Of a DNA stretch of 64,000 nt, positions 8,917-18,482 are shown in pieces. Positions within the stretch are counted from its first letter, which is position 1, and every line of letters starts with the position of its first letter. The stretch is from Chryseobacterium capnotolerans (GTDB taxonomy: Bacteria; Bacteroidota; Bacteroidia; Flavobacteriales; Weeksellaceae): positions 1,617,001 to 1,681,000 of the forward strand of contig NZ_CP065589.1 in NCBI RefSeq assembly GCF_021278965.1. Direction: 5' to 3'. The position numbers were made by a program, and so were the translations under genes. The notes under the pieces were generated by a model, which saw only the letters and a program-made list of their open reading frames with translations, ran no database searches and was not told the DNA's origin.

Positions 8917-10392
8917 ATGATTTTAATTGTTGATGATAACCAAAGTAACCTATATTCACTTCAGAAATTACTCGAATCTAAGGATTTTCAGGTCGAAACG
9001 GCCGGTTCAGGTGAAGAGGCTCTTGGTAAAGCACTGAAAAAAGACTATGCCTTAATTATTTTAGATGTTCAGATGCCGGATATGGACGGCTTTGAAGTGG
9101 CCGAAACACTTTCGGATTACAGCAAAACGAAAGATGTACCTATCATATTTTTATCAGCTGTCAATACAGATAAAAAATTTATCACACAAGGTTATGCTTC
9201 CGGTGCTAAAGATTATGTTACCAAACCTGTAGATCCCGAAATACTTTTGCTTAAAGTAAAAACATTTTATAACCTTCAGGAGCAGAATCTTGCCATGAAA
9301 AAAACACAGCAGAATCTTGAACTTGAAGTGAAGGGGAGAAGAGAATCCCAGGTTACTATGAAATCCCAGATAGATCACTTTCATCTGATGCTGGAATCCC
9401 TTCCTCAGATTGCATTTACCCTTAATGGGGATGGAATTGTGGATTTTGTAAATGGTAAATGGTATCAATATTCCGACACAGAACAGAATTTTCCCGAAAC
9501 ACATCCTGATGATCGCGATATAAAAGAAGAATTGGAGAGATGCAGAAAGAAAGGGAAAGCACTGGAATTAGAAATCAGGATTAAAAATATTATTTCAGGT
9601 AAGTACCGTTACCATTTATTGAGAATAACACCTGTATACGATGAAAACCGTATTAAAAACTGGGTAGGAACATTTACTGATATTGACGATCAGAAAAAAG
9701 TAGAAAAGGAAAAAGATGAGTTTTTAAGTATTGCGAGCCATGAGTTAAAAACTCCATTAACCAGTATTAAAGCATACGTTCAGCTATTGGAAAGAAAGCT
9801 GAAATTAGATAAAGAAAGTCCGGAAGCAGGATTTGTTACTAAAGTTCAGGGACAGATTGAAAAATTAAATACCCTGATAACAGATCTTCTGGACGTATCA
9901 AAAATTGAAAATGGCAAACTTAAAATTAATAAAAAGCCCGTTAATCTGGAAAGTGTCATCAGTAATGCGGTTGAAACAATATTACAGACCCACGATGACC
10001 AAATGGTAAGAATTGAACGCCACGGAACAAAACCTGATATTTTAATCCCGTTGGATGAGATTCGTATCGAGCAGGTACTCATTAATTTTCTTACAAATGC
10101 TATTAAGTATTCGCCTGACAATAACCAGGTAATTGTGACAACATTTGTAGATAAAGAAGCCCAGGAAGTCAGAGTAAATGTGACTGACTTTGGAATTGGA
10201 ATTCCCGATTTTAAACAGGATGCCGTATTTAAAAAATTCTATCGTGTAGAAGAATCGTCATTGCAGTTCCAGGGAATGGGAATCGGACTGTTTATATGTG
10301 CTGAAATTATCAAACAGCATCATGGAAGTGTTGGTGTTTCCAGTATTGTAGATGAAGGGTCTACATTTTATTTTACTCTACCTTTAAACTAA
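8917..10392 (+). CDS. Receiver-PAS-histidine kinase
   Basis: A 491-residue cytoplasmic signalling protein: N-terminal receiver (MILIVDDN, phospho-acceptor Asp in IILDVQMPD, conserved Lys in YVTKPVD), a short coiled coil, a PAS-like domain (about 150-255), HisKA with phosphorylated His in SHELKTPL (about residue 275), and HATPase_c with N box NFLTNAIKYS, G1 DFGIGIP and G2 GMGIGLF. No membrane segment. The frame extends to a TTG at 8902, but the ATG at 8917 begins exactly at the receiver. It is six bases upstream of the large hybrid kinase, so the two form one operon. A receiver at the N-terminus of a kinase means it can be tuned by another kinase of the locus. Confidence 0.9.
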   Translation: MILIVDDNQSNLYSLQKLLESKDFQVETAGSGEEALGKALKKDYALIILDVQMPDMDGFEVAETLSDYSKTKDVPIIFLSAVNTDKKFITQGYASGAKDYVTKPVDPEILLLKVKTFYNLQEQNLAMKKTQQNLELEVKGRRESQVTMKSQIDHFHLMLESLPQIAFTLNGDGIVDFVNGKWYQYSDTEQNFPETHPDDRDIKEELERCRKKGKALELEIRIKNIISGKYRYHLLRITPVYDENRIKNWVGTFTDIDDQKKVEKEKDEFLSIASHELKTPLTSIKAYVQLLERKLKLDKESPEAGFVTKVQGQIEKLNTLITDLLDVSKIENGKLKINKKPVNLESVISNAVETILQTHDDQMVRIERHGTKPDILIPLDEIRIEQVLINFLTNAIKYSPDNNQVIVTTFVDKEAQEVRVNVTDFGIGIPDFKQDAVFKKFYRVEESSLQFQGMGIGLFICAEIIKQHHGSVGVSSIVDEGSTFYFTLPLN

Positions 10393-10397
10393 TTTTC

Positions 10398-13300
10398 ATG
10401 CCGAAAAAAATTATACGAAACCTTCAGTTTGGAATAGGACTTTCTCTTCTGATTTTAATAGCGAGTTCAGTGGCCTCATACTGGAGTATCCAGAATCAGA
10501 TGAACCACCGTGAAAGCCTTTCTCAAAGCAGACGTTCTGTGACGGCAGTGAAAGATATTCTGGTGGCACTTCTGGATGCTGAAACCGGAAACAGAGGTTT
10601 TCAGCTGACCGGGAGGGAAGATTTTCTGGAGCCTTATAAACGTGGGATGAGAGAATATTCCCAAGCTTTAGTGCTTGCAGAGTCATTAGGAGTAAAGGAT
10701 AAAAACCAGCAGGAAAGACTGGCTGGATTGAAGATAGCAGTCAGCCAGGTGATGGATCATCTGAAAAATCTGGTGGAAAACAGACGGCGAGGAATCATAA
10801 TGACCCAGCAGCAGATTGTAACAGGTAAGGCTTATATGGACGAATGCCGTAAAATTGTAAGAGATTTTGTACAATATGAAGAGAATCAGGTTGAAATTAA
10901 AAATAAAGATTTAGCACGTTCATCAGAAACAACAGTGATTTTTATTGTTTTTTCTGCATTGGCCGCAGTAGTGGTAACTGCATTTTTCTATTTTAAAATG
11001 CGTGCAGATCTTATCAGAAGAGATGAACTTGAGAAAATGCTGAGAGATAAAGATCAGGAAATGACACGCCGTGTAAGTGCCATTCGGAAAATTGCAAACA
11101 GAGTGGCCAATGGTGATTACAGTGAGAAAGCAGTGGATAACTCGGAGGATGATCTTGGGGAGCTTGTAGAATCCCTGAATCATATGACCGAATCCCTGAA
11201 AACATCTTTTGATAAAATTAATAAAAGCGACTGGCGTCAGAAAGGCCTTGCTTTACTGAATGAATCCCTGGTGGGCAACAAATCAGTACAGGAAGTGTCC
11301 AACAAGGCTTTATATCAGTTGATTGAATATGGAAACTGCATCAACGGTTCGTTATATCTTTTTGACGAAGGTATTCTAAAGCTCAATAAAGCATTTGGAT
11401 TAGAAACCAATATGAAAAGAACTTTTGAACCTGGAGAAGGAATGGTAGGGCAGTCTTTCCTGAATGCTAAAACACAGGTATATAATAATCTTCATGAAGA
11501 TGATTTTGTAGTAACCTTTGCCAGCAGTACCATTAAAATCTATGGCATAATTCTGATCCCTATTTTCGCAGACGGACATGCTATTGGCGTACTTGAATTA
11601 GGATCCACCTCCAATTTTGAGGAAGACCGGATAAGTTATTTTGAGGAGTGTTGTATAAATATAGGAATAGCCCTTAATGCTGCCAAAGGAAGAGAAAAAG
11701 AACAACAACTCCTGGAAGAAACCCAGGCTCAGTCTGAAGAATTACAGGTACAGCACTCTGAGCTTGAAAATCTCAATACCGAATTGGAAGCGCAGACACA
11801 AAAGCTTCAGGCTTCAGAAGAAGAGCTAAAAGTACAGCAGGAAGAACTGATGCAGGCCAATGCAGAATTGGAAGAGCGCTCACGATTGCTGGAAGAAAAA
11901 AATCATTTAATAGCAGAGCGGAATAATGAAATTCAGAAAAAAGTAGAGGAACTGGCACTCAGCACCAAATATAAGTCTGAATTTTTAGCGAATATGTCTC
12001 ACGAATTACGGACTCCTCTTAATTCTATCCTTCTTTTATCAAGGTTAATGGCAGAAAATCCGGATGAAAATCTTAATGAAGATCAGGTAGAATCTGCCAG
12101 AGTTATTCAAAGTTCAGGAACCAGTTTATTAACCTTAATAGATGAAATTCTTGACCTGGCAAAAATAGAATCCGGTAAAATGACTCTGGAATACCAGAAA
12201 GTGACAGTTGAAGACATCGTAAAAGATCTGAAAAGTCTTTTCAATCCTGTATTTCAGGAGAAAGCACTTCCATTCAATATTCAGATTGATTCAGATGTAC
12301 AGAAAGTGATTGAAAGCGACCGTCTCAAAATTGATCAGGTCTTAAGAAACCTGTTGTCCAATGCTTTAAAATTTACAACGAAAGGAAGCATTGATTTACA
12401 TATCAAAAAACATTCTGAAAAGCCTGAATTTATTATATTCTCAGTAAAAGATACGGGTATTGGCATTGCGGCAGATAAACAGAAAATTATCTTTGAAGCA
12501 TTCCAGCAGGCTGATGGCTCTACAAAAAGAAAATTCGGAGGTACCGGTCTGGGACTTTCAATAAGCCGTGAAATTGCAAGACTTTTAGGGGGTGAACTAG
12601 ATCTGGAAAGTGAAGTGGACAAAGGAAGTGAATTTATTTTCATTATTCCTGTACATCCGGCAGCTAAAATCGTTCATTCCGATACTGATCAGGACCTGGT
12701 GGAAATCATTCGCGAAGATGTTGAAGAAATCCACAATATCCTTGACAAAGGAGAAACAGTTCAGGTAAATACCTTAAAAATACCTGAAGATGTGGAGGAT
12801 GACAGAGAGAATATTCAGGAAGGGGATAAAATTATCCTTATTATTGAAGATGATACCAATTTTGCAAAAGCTTTACTGAAATATGCCCATTTACAGAACT
12901 ATAAAGGGATTGTGGTGGTAAGAGGCGACTATGCCCTTTCTGCGGCTCAGCAATATCATCCTCATGCAATTTTACTGGATGTTCAGCTTCCTGTAAAAGA
13001 TGGATGGGAAGTTATGGATGAACTCAAGTCGGACCCTGATGTGAAGCATATTCCTGTCCATATGATGTCTGCCCTTCATGTGAAAAAAGAAAGTCTTATG
13101 AAAGGTGCGGTTGATTTTATTAATAAGCCTGTGGCTCTCGATAAAATGACTGATGTATTTAAGAAAATTGAAGAAGCATTACAAAAGGGACCTCAAAAAG
13201 TTTTGATTGTTGAGGAAAATGCCAAACATGCCAATGCATTGTCTTATTTTCTGAGTAATTTCAATATTTCCTTATCGGTGGAACACAATGTTGAAGATAG

Positions 13301-13583
13301 CGTAAAAGCACTTACTTCAAATCTTGTTGATTGTGTCATCCTGGATGTTGGGACTGCAAAAGGAAATGATTACCATATTATTGAATCCATCAAAAGCTAT
13401 GAGGGACTGGAGAATCTCCCAATTATTATTTTTACTGAACATCATTTATCTAAAGAAGAAGAGCTTAACATAAAACAATATGCAGATTCTATTGTTGTAA
13501 AAACGGCACATTCTTATCAAAGAGTTTTGGATGAAGTAGGGTTATTCTTACATCTGGTGGAAGAAAAAAAATGGTTCATCTGA
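10398..13583 (+). CDS. Membrane hybrid histidine kinase: CHASE3-HAMP-GAF-HisKA-HATPase-two receivers
   Basis: A 1061-residue hybrid kinase. Order seen: TM1 (about 12-30), periplasmic CHASE3 helical domain with [17 protein letters not shown]2 (about 178-198), HAMP, GAF (about 290-430), a long Gln/Glu-rich coiled coil (430-520), HisKA with [11 protein letters not shown] (His about 535), HATPase_c with [15 protein letters not shown] and GGTGLGLSI, receiver 1 (IILIIEDD, Asp in [11 protein letters not shown]), and receiver 2 ([13 protein letters not shown], Asp in [10 protein letters not shown]). Receiver 2 has E-E in place of the usual D-D acidic pair, and its Lys position reads VVKTAHS, so it may be degenerate. 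Four signalling genes follow closely on the same strand, making this the core sensor of the locus. Confidence 0.92.
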   Translation: MPKKIIRNLQFGIGLSLLILIASSVASYWSIQNQMNHRESLSQSRRSVTAVKDILVALLDAETGNRGFQLTGREDFLEPYKRGMREYSQALVLAESLGVKDKNQQERLAGLKIAVSQVMDHLKNLVENRRRGIIMTQQQIVTGKAYMDECRKIVRDFVQYEENQVEIKNKDLARSSETTVIFIVFSALAAVVVTAFFYFKMRADLIRRDELEKMLRDKDQEMTRRVSAIRKIANRVANGDYSEKAVDNSEDDLGELVESLNHMTESLKTSFDKINKSDWRQKGLALLNESLVGNKSVQEVSNKALYQLIEYGNCINGSLYLFDEGILKLNKAFGLETNMKRTFEPGEGMVGQSFLNAKTQVYNNLHEDDFVVTFASSTIKIYGIILIPIFADGHAIGVLELGSTSNFEEDRISYFEECCINIGIALNAAKGREKEQQLLEETQAQSEELQVQHSELENLNTELEAQTQKLQASEEELKVQQEELMQANAELEERSRLLEEKNHLIAERNNEIQKKVEELALSTKYKSEFLANMSHELRTPLNSILLLSRLMAENPDENLNEDQVESARVIQSSGTSLLTLIDEILDLAKIESGKMTLEYQKVTVEDIVKDLKSLFNPVFQEKALPFNIQIDSDVQKVIESDRLKIDQVLRNLLSNALKFTTKGSIDLHIKKHSEKPEFIIFSVKDTGIGIAADKQKIIFEAFQQADGSTKRKFGGTGLGLSISREIARLLGGELDLESEVDKGSEFIFIIPVHPAAKIVHSDTDQDLVEIIREDVEEIHNILDKGETVQVNTLKIPEDVEDDRENIQEGDKIILIIEDDTNFAKALLKYAHLQNYKGIVVVRGDYALSAAQQYHPHAILLDVQLPVKDGWEVMDELKSDPDVKHIPVHMMSALHVKKESLMKGAVDFINKPVALDKMTDVFKKIEEALQKGPQKVLIVEENAKHANALSYFLSNFNISLSVEHNVEDSVKALTSNLVDCVILDVGTAKGNDYHIIESIKSYEGLENLPIIIFTEHHLSKEEELNIKQYADSIVVKTAHSYQRVLDEVGLFLHLVEEKKWFI

Positions 13584-13599
13584 AAATAACAGAGGGAGG

Positions 13600-14001
13600 A
13601 TGCTGGGTTCTTTAACGGAAGTGCTGAGTGGAAAAAAAATATTGATTACCGATGATGATGTGCGCAATATCTTTTCTTTAACTAAAGCCCTTGAAAAATA
13701 TAAAGTTGAAGTAATTGTAGCCATGGATGGTAAGCATGCCCTTGAGCAGATTAACCAAAATCCTGATGTAGATGTTGTTTTAATGGATATGATGATGCCG
13801 GAAATGGATGGTTATGAAACCATTAAAGTAATAAGAAAAATGCCGGCGTTTAAAAAACTGCCTATTATAGCTATTACTGCTAAATCTATGATCGGAGAGC
13901 GTGAAAAATGTATTACGGCAGGAGCTTCTGACTATATCTCAAAACCAGTAGATATTGATCAGTTATTATCGCTCCTTCGTGTTTGGATGTATGAAAGTTA
14001 A
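13600..14001 (+). CDS. Stand-alone response regulator receiver
   Basis: A 133-residue single receiver domain: acidic pair in [12 protein letters not shown], phosphorylated Asp in [15 protein letters not shown], Thr/Ser in AITAKSM and Lys in YISKPVD. No output domain, so it probably relays phosphate or binds a partner protein. A GAGGGAGG purine stretch directly upstream of the ATG is unusually strong for a bacteroidete ribosome binding site. Sixteen bases separate it from the hybrid kinase and 15 from the next receiver. Confidence 0.92.
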   Translation: MLGSLTEVLSGKKILITDDDVRNIFSLTKALEKYKVEVIVAMDGKHALEQINQNPDVDVVLMDMMMPEMDGYETIKVIRKMPAFKKLPIIAITAKSMIGEREKCITAGASDYISKPVDIDQLLSLLRVWMYES

Positions 14002-14016
14002 ACAGATAAAATTCTG

Positions 14017-14382
14017 ATGGATAAGAAAATCTTAATTGTGGATGATGACCCACGCAATATATTTGCATTGAAATTAACTCTTAAAGCGCGTGGATATGCA
14101 GTTGAATCTTGTACAATGGCCCAGGAGGCCCTGGAAATACTGAAATCCGGATCCGCGTCTTATATCGTTCTCATGGATATGATGATGCCGGGAATAGATG
14201 GTTATGAAGCAGTCCGGATGATAAGGAGTACTCCCGAAATCAGACATGTTCCTGTAATTGCGGTAACAGCACAGGCGATGCCCGAAGACCGTGAGAAATG
14301 TATGGAAGCAGGAGCAGATGATTACGTATCAAAACCAATTGATGTTGATCTTTTAATAGTAGCAATAGAAAAAATTTCATAG
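14017..14382 (+). CDS. Stand-alone response regulator receiver
   Basis: A 121-residue single receiver: KKILIVDDDPRNIFALKLTL, phospho-Asp in [22 protein letters not shown] and YVSKPIDVD. It is close in sequence to the preceding receiver (shared RNIF after the acidic patch and LMDMMMPxxDGYE), suggesting duplication. Its stop codon abuts the CheR start, so it may be the partner of the CheR/CheB pair, which lacks an attached receiver. Confidence 0.92.
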   Translation: MDKKILIVDDDPRNIFALKLTLKARGYAVESCTMAQEALEILKSGSASYIVLMDMMMPGIDGYEAVRMIRSTPEIRHVPVIAVTAQAMPEDREKCMEAGADDYVSKPIDVDLLIVAIEKIS

Positions 14383-15212
14383 ATGCTGGAACCAAGTATC
14401 GTAAAAGATGAAGAAATAGAATATCTGATCAGAGATGTCTACGAGCTTTATGGCTATGACTTTTCAGGCTATAGCAGAGCTTCGTTTAAAAGAAGAGTAA
14501 ATCGTATTTGCCTTTTAGACAGGTTTACAAGCTTTGCAGAGCTTAGATATACCATTATCAATGATATTGAATATTTAAAACGTTTTGTAGAGGAAGTTAC
14601 GGTGAATGTTACAGAAATGTTCAGAGATCCCTCTTTTTTAAAGCCTTACGGGAGAAAATATTACCTCAGTTAGGTACCTATCCGCTGATCAGGATATGGA
14701 TTGCAGGATGCTCAACAGGAGAGGAAGCTTATTCTATAGCGATTCTGCTGAAAGAAGCCGGTCTTTATAATAAGTCACTGATTTATGGTACTGATTTGAA
14801 TCCTGCCGTTCTTGAAACGGCAAGAGCAGGGGTTTTTCCTCTACAGCAGATGAAACTTTATTCAGAAAACTATATGCTTTCCGGTGGAGTAAAAGATTTT
14901 TCTGATTATTATACTGCCAATTATGACAGCGTAAGATTTGATAAAAGCTTGCAGGAAAAGCTGATTTTATCAACTCACAACCTTGTATCTGACAGCTCTT
15001 TTAATAGTTTTCAACTGATTATATGCAGAAATGTACTGATTTATTTTGACAGGGATCTTCAGGAAAGAGTTTTCAGACTTTTTGATAACAGTCTGGAAAA
15101 TTTGGGCTTTCTTGCACTGGGAGCAAAAGAAACCCTGCGGTTTTCTACTATTGACAAGAATTATCATCAGATTGAAGATCAGAAAATCTGGAAAAAAATT
15201 GACCATCATTAA
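14383..15212 (+). CDS. cheR: CheR-type protein-glutamate methyltransferase, frameshifted
   Basis: The corrected product is about 276 residues, the normal CheR length. N-terminal part: LIRDVYELYGYDFSGYSRASFKRRVNR and TVNVTEMFRDPSF. The frame then stops at 14671-14673. The adjacent frame continues with AGCSTGEEAYSIAIL (SAM motif), YGTDLNPAVLETARAG and IICRNVLIYFDRDLQERVF, all family hallmarks. The break is a T run of six at 14634-14639; seven would restore the frame. CheR transfers methyl groups from SAM to receptor glutamates. With no flagellar genes in view, and gliding rather than swimming bacteria likely, it probably serves a non-chemotaxis kinase system. Its partner CheB follows 11 bases downstream. 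Confidence 0.88.
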
Positions 15213-15223
15213 TATTTGCTGCG

Positions 15224-15793
15224 ATGAAATCACAAAAAAATACGGAATTAATTATTATCGGAGGATCAGCAGGAAGTCTTCAGGTTATTATTGAAATGAT
15301 TAAAAATCTGGATGATGAAATTCCTATTCCCATCTTATTGGTGATTCATCGTAAAGCACAATCTGGAGATATTCTCAGGACTTTACTGCAGCAGTTTACA
15401 AGAATACCAGTTGTAGAGGTTGAAGATAAAACAGAACTGAAAGAGAATACCATATATATTGTTCCTGCTGATTATCACTTATTGTTTGAGAATAATAAAA
15501 ATATGTCATTAGACAGCTCTGAGAAAATGAATTATTCTCGTCCTTCCATAGATGTGACATTCAGATCTGCAGCAGAGATCTACGGGGAATATGTAATTGG
15601 GGTTCTTTTGTCGGGAGCTAATGCTGATGGAGTAGAAGGGTTAAGTTATATCAAAAAGCATCATGGAAAAGTCTGGATTCAGGATCCTGAAACAGCAGAA
15701 GTGGATTATATGCCCAGACATGCTATAGAAGAAATTGATTATGATTTAATTATCACACCTGGTACTTTAGCAAGTTATATAAAACAATTATAA
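15224..15793 (+). CDS. cheB: CheB-type methylesterase catalytic domain protein
   Basis: A 189-residue protein consisting only of the CheB catalytic domain. The nucleophilic Ser lies in IIGGSAGSLQV (near residue 15), His in LVIHRKAQSGD (near 43) and Asp in GANADGVEGL (near 134), with the oxyanion-associated Met in YMPRHAI. CheB normally carries an N-terminal receiver; here it is absent and separate receivers flank the gene. It would remove methyl or amide groups that CheR adds. Eleven bases separate it from cheR. Confidence 0.9.
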   Translation: MKSQKNTELIIIGGSAGSLQVIIEMIKNLDDEIPIPILLVIHRKAQSGDILRTLLQQFTRIPVVEVEDKTELKENTIYIVPADYHLLFENNKNMSLDSSEKMNYSRPSIDVTFRSAAEIYGEYVIGVLLSGANADGVEGLSYIKKHHGKVWIQDPETAEVDYMPRHAIEEIDYDLIITPGTLASYIKQL

Positions 15794-15822
15794 TATTTAA
15801 GAATATAAATAATCTAAATAAG

Positions 15823-16194
15823 ATGAGTAAAAAGAAAATTTTAATTTTTGATGATGATACAGCTATTTTAGAAGTGATCACCATCATATTTGAAGAAAAC
15901 GGATATGATGTCAAAATCTCAGAAACATCACACGATATTCTTGAGAAAGTAGCAGATTATCAGCCGGATGTCATTTTGATGGATAACTGGATTCCAAAAA
16001 TCGGAGGGGTTGAAGCAACAAAACTTCTTAAAAGCACGGAAGCTTTTAAACACATTCCGGTAATTTATGTTACAGCCAATAATGATATTGTTGCTTTAGC
16101 ATCAGAAGCGAAGGCTGATGATTATGTTTCAAAACCATTTAATCTGGATGATCTTGAAACAATGGTAGCAAAGCACATAAAAGAACAAGTCTGA
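15823..16194 (+). CDS. Stand-alone response regulator receiver
   Basis: A 123-residue receiver: KKILIFDDDTAILEV, phospho-Asp in VILMDNWIPKIGG, VTANNDI and YVSKPFNLDD. The MDNWIPKIGG loop differs from the D-x-x-M-P consensus by having Trp and Ile, a variant seen in many bacteroidete receivers. It is 29 bases after cheB and ends the signalling operon at a hairpin terminator. Confidence 0.9.
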   Translation: MSKKKILIFDDDTAILEVITIIFEENGYDVKISETSHDILEKVADYQPDVILMDNWIPKIGGVEATKLLKSTEAFKHIPVIYVTANNDIVALASEAKADDYVSKPFNLDDLETMVAKHIKEQV

Positions 16195-16217
16195 TAGATA
16201 TCAAACAGTTCATCAAT

Positions 16218-16245
16218 AAAATCTCTCAAACACTTGAGAGATTTT
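16218..16245. terminator. Bidirectional intrinsic terminator
   Basis: AAAATCTCTCAA (16218-16229) pairs perfectly with TTGAGAGATTTT (16234-16245) around ACAC. It separates the rightward receiver gene from the leftward hypothetical gene, whose stop codon lies in the right arm. Confidence 0.8.
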
Positions 16246-16657
16246 ATTTTTCTTCAAGGCATGTTACCAACTGATTTTTTGTTAACGAACGGGTATTGAT
16301 TTGCTGAATTAAAGAAGATAAAAAAAGGTATAATGATGGATTTTCTATGATTTTATCGGAAAATGTTCTGACAAGTATTAATTTTTTTGAAACAACATTC
16401 TGTACAACCACATATTCGTTGTTGACATTGATATCAATATTCAACTCCTTTTTAATAACCAAACTGAAGTATTCATCAATTAACTTTTTATCGTTGTTTA
16501 AATGCAATGGTTCGGTTTTGATTCGGTCCATGACGACTATTTTATTGTTTATTTTTAAACAAGTTTTATGCCGTAGATAACATATAAGATCAATAAATAA
16601 AGCAATTGTCTCCTGTAAATTCTTTGGAAATTTTTGATTTTTTATGAAATGGATCAT
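16244..16657 (-). CDS. Hypothetical protein, 137 residues
   Basis: No family recognised. The protein is AT-biased in codon use and rich in Lys, Asn and Ile (DRIKTEPLHLNNDKKLIDEYF). It has no signal peptide or clear transmembrane segment. Its ATG overlaps, as ATGA, the end of an open stretch continuing from the gene upstream on the same strand (16654-17004), so the two are probably translationally coupled. Local composition is lower in GC than the flanking operons, which could indicate acquired DNA. Confidence 0.5.
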   Translation of the reverse strand: MIHFIKNQKFPKNLQETIALFIDLICYLRHKTCLKINNKIVVMDRIKTEPLHLNNDKKLIDEYFSLVIKKELNIDINVNNEYVVVQNVVSKKLILVRTFSDKIIENPSLYLFLSSLIQQINTRSLTKNQLVTCLEEK

Positions 16658-17004
16658 TTCATTTTTCTTACTATTGCTATTAAACTCTGGTAAGTGAATT
16701 GGAAATCATATCCAATTTTCGTTTTGATGACAGTATCCCATTAAGTGAAATCTTGATTCATATAATTTCTGGAACTCGGATTATCTCCAGGAACATTTAT
16801 ACCTGATAAAATCTTGTGTCCTAAATAGAATAGTAAGTGAACTGAGTCTTTTGGAATATGAAGCTGTAAATTATAGGAATTAATCAATTCATATTTCCAT
16901 TTATATAATAGGCAATGATTCATCATTTCTTGTAAATCATTATTTAAAAGCGCAAGTGTTACGGTGATTTCGTTATTGCTTAATTCTTGCTGAGACAGCT
17001 CCAT
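16654..17004 (-). CDS. Hypothetical protein, interrupted by an in-frame TAA
   Basis: From the ATG at 17004 the frame runs 87 residues (MELSQQELSNNEITVTLALL at the start) to a TAA at 16741-16743. The same frame continues without interruption as WDTVIKTKIGYDFQFTYQSL and IAIVRKMK to a TGA at 16654-16656 that overlaps the next start codon as ATGA. This coupling suggests the natural protein is about 116 residues and the TAA is a mutation or a base error. No family recognised; cytoplasmic by appearance. Confidence 0.4.
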
Positions 17005-17148
17005 TGCTAGTTTTATTTTTTTGATGAATTAACAAGCAGTATGCCATAATACAGGCTCATAATTAAATGTGGTATTTATTTTTTAACAACCTGTTACAAT
17101 TAATATGTACCTTTAATAAAACTAGTTTAAAATATCATTTTGATATTC

Positions 17149-17177
17149 AACCTCCTAATGCCCTTGGAGGTTTTTTC
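17149..17177 (+). terminator. Intrinsic terminator (first of the doublet)
   Basis: AACCTCC (17149-17155) pairs with GGAGGTT (17166-17172) and runs into TTTTTTC. No ORF lies immediately upstream. Confidence 0.65.
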
Positions 17178-17308
17178 ATACCACAAAAAGAACGATTTCC
17201 TTAAACAGTGATCTAATTGGCACGTCCATTGTTAATATATAAAAGAGTTTTGAAGAAGAAAACTTGTTTAACACCACTCGCATAACTTATATTTCGTTTT
17301 GAAATTTT

Positions 17309-17337
17309 GCCTCCCTATTGACACGGGAGGCTTTTTT
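17309..17337 (+). terminator. Intrinsic terminator (second of the doublet)
   Basis: GCCTCCC (17309-17315) pairs perfectly with GGGAGGC (17325-17331), followed by a run of six T. Again no ORF lies directly upstream. Confidence 0.7.
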
Positions 17338-17583
17338 ATTATGAGTCTGGAAATTTTTTGTGCATCTTTTAATATGTCAGGTTATGTTGTGGTATACATG
17401 TTTTATTTAATGCATATTTACTTATCTCTGATGAAGTGTATGGTTTCAGAATAAACTATTAATTGATATAAATATATCTGAGGTTGTCACATGGAAATCT
17501 AATCCGCCAGGAAATAGTCAGGAAGATAAAAAAACTCCTAATTTAGTTTGGTCTATTTTTCCTAAATTGATGGACTATAAATA

Positions 17584-18405
17584 ATGAAATCAGACGATCA
17601 ATATCACCACTATAGACTGCCTGTTCCAAAAGAATTTGAGACGGTGTTTTCTCATTTCTATTTTGCAGAAAACAATTCAACCGGTTCAATAACCAAAACT
17701 TTGCTGCCATCTTTTCAGACTATCATGGTGTTCAATTTCGGTACTAAAGCCCGGTTGGTTTCCAGTGTGCAAAATGAAATTGAAGTAGATAGGTGTATCG
17801 TACTTGGCCCAATAAAGTCTGCTTTTGAATATACCCTTACCTCCGGATCGCAAATTTTAGTTGCTAATTTCAAAGATGATGCTTTTTATCGCTTTTTTGG
17901 TCAAGCATTTCTTTCTGACCATCTGCCAATAGATCCTGATGAAGCAATGGAAGAAAATTGTTTTACTTATTTGTGGCATCAATTAAATGACATCCCAAAC
18001 ATTTCAGATAAAGTAGATTGTATTCTCGATTTTTGTAGACCCTATTTAAAAATACAGGACTCTACTTCCGCTTTGCTGGCTAATTTTAAAGATGACACCC
18101 TAAATCCAATCAAAACTATTGCAGAAGAAACCGGACAGACGGAAAGGAATGTACAATTGATGCACAAAAAGCATTTTGGATACAGTGCCAAAGAAGTTAG
18201 CCGATATAAGCGTTTTTTAAAAGCAATCAGACAGATAGAACAAGTTCTTTTGTCGTCGAAAAATGTAGATTGGTTTGAAGTTGTAGATGCATGCGGATAT
18301 TATGACCAAAGCCAGCTTATCCACGATTTTAAGCATTTCATTAATCTTTCTCCTAAACATTTTGTAAGATTCCAGCAAGATATTTGTCAGGCTTCAGCAG
18401 AGTAG
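17584..18405 (+). CDS. AraC-family transcriptional regulator
   Basis: A 273-residue regulator. The N-terminal 140 residues are a cupin-like sensor of the kind seen in many bacteroidete AraC proteins (FQTIMVFNFGTKARLVSS). The C-terminal HTH pair begins around residue 180: IKTIAEETGQTERNVQLMHK followed by GYSAKEVSRYKRF and FEVVDACGYYDQSQLIHDFK, then LSPKHFVRFQQD. The next gene, an NAD(P)H quinone reductase, starts 77 bases downstream in the same direction and is the probable target. Confidence 0.88.
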   Translation: MKSDDQYHHYRLPVPKEFETVFSHFYFAENNSTGSITKTLLPSFQTIMVFNFGTKARLVSSVQNEIEVDRCIVLGPIKSAFEYTLTSGSQILVANFKDDAFYRFFGQAFLSDHLPIDPDEAMEENCFTYLWHQLNDIPNISDKVDCILDFCRPYLKIQDSTSALLANFKDDTLNPIKTIAEETGQTERNVQLMHKKHFGYSAKEVSRYKRFLKAIRQIEQVLLSSKNVDWFEVVDACGYYDQSQLIHDFKHFINLSPKHFVRFQQDICQASAE

Positions 18406-18482
18406 CCTTTTCGTTTTCTTACAATTTTCCCGCTTGCGATCATCCTACTTTTGTTTTGTTCAATTACTTAAAAACAAACAAA

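Larger units (their letters stand above)
17005..17583. other. ORF-free intergenic region with two hairpin-terminator units
   Basis: No protein-coding frame is convincing in these 580 bases. Two similar structures occur about 160 bases apart. Each has a small AT hairpin (AATATCA-TTT-TGATATT at about 17131-17147; ATTTC-GTTT-TGAAAT near 17291-17306) followed closely by a GC-rich terminator hairpin with a T run. This arrangement could represent two related small RNAs, or the ends of short untranslated transcripts. Confidence 0.4.

Noticed and set aside
17158-17340. Short peptide frames between the doublet terminators
   Set aside because: Longest are under 40 codons, without ribosome site or leader-like pattern.
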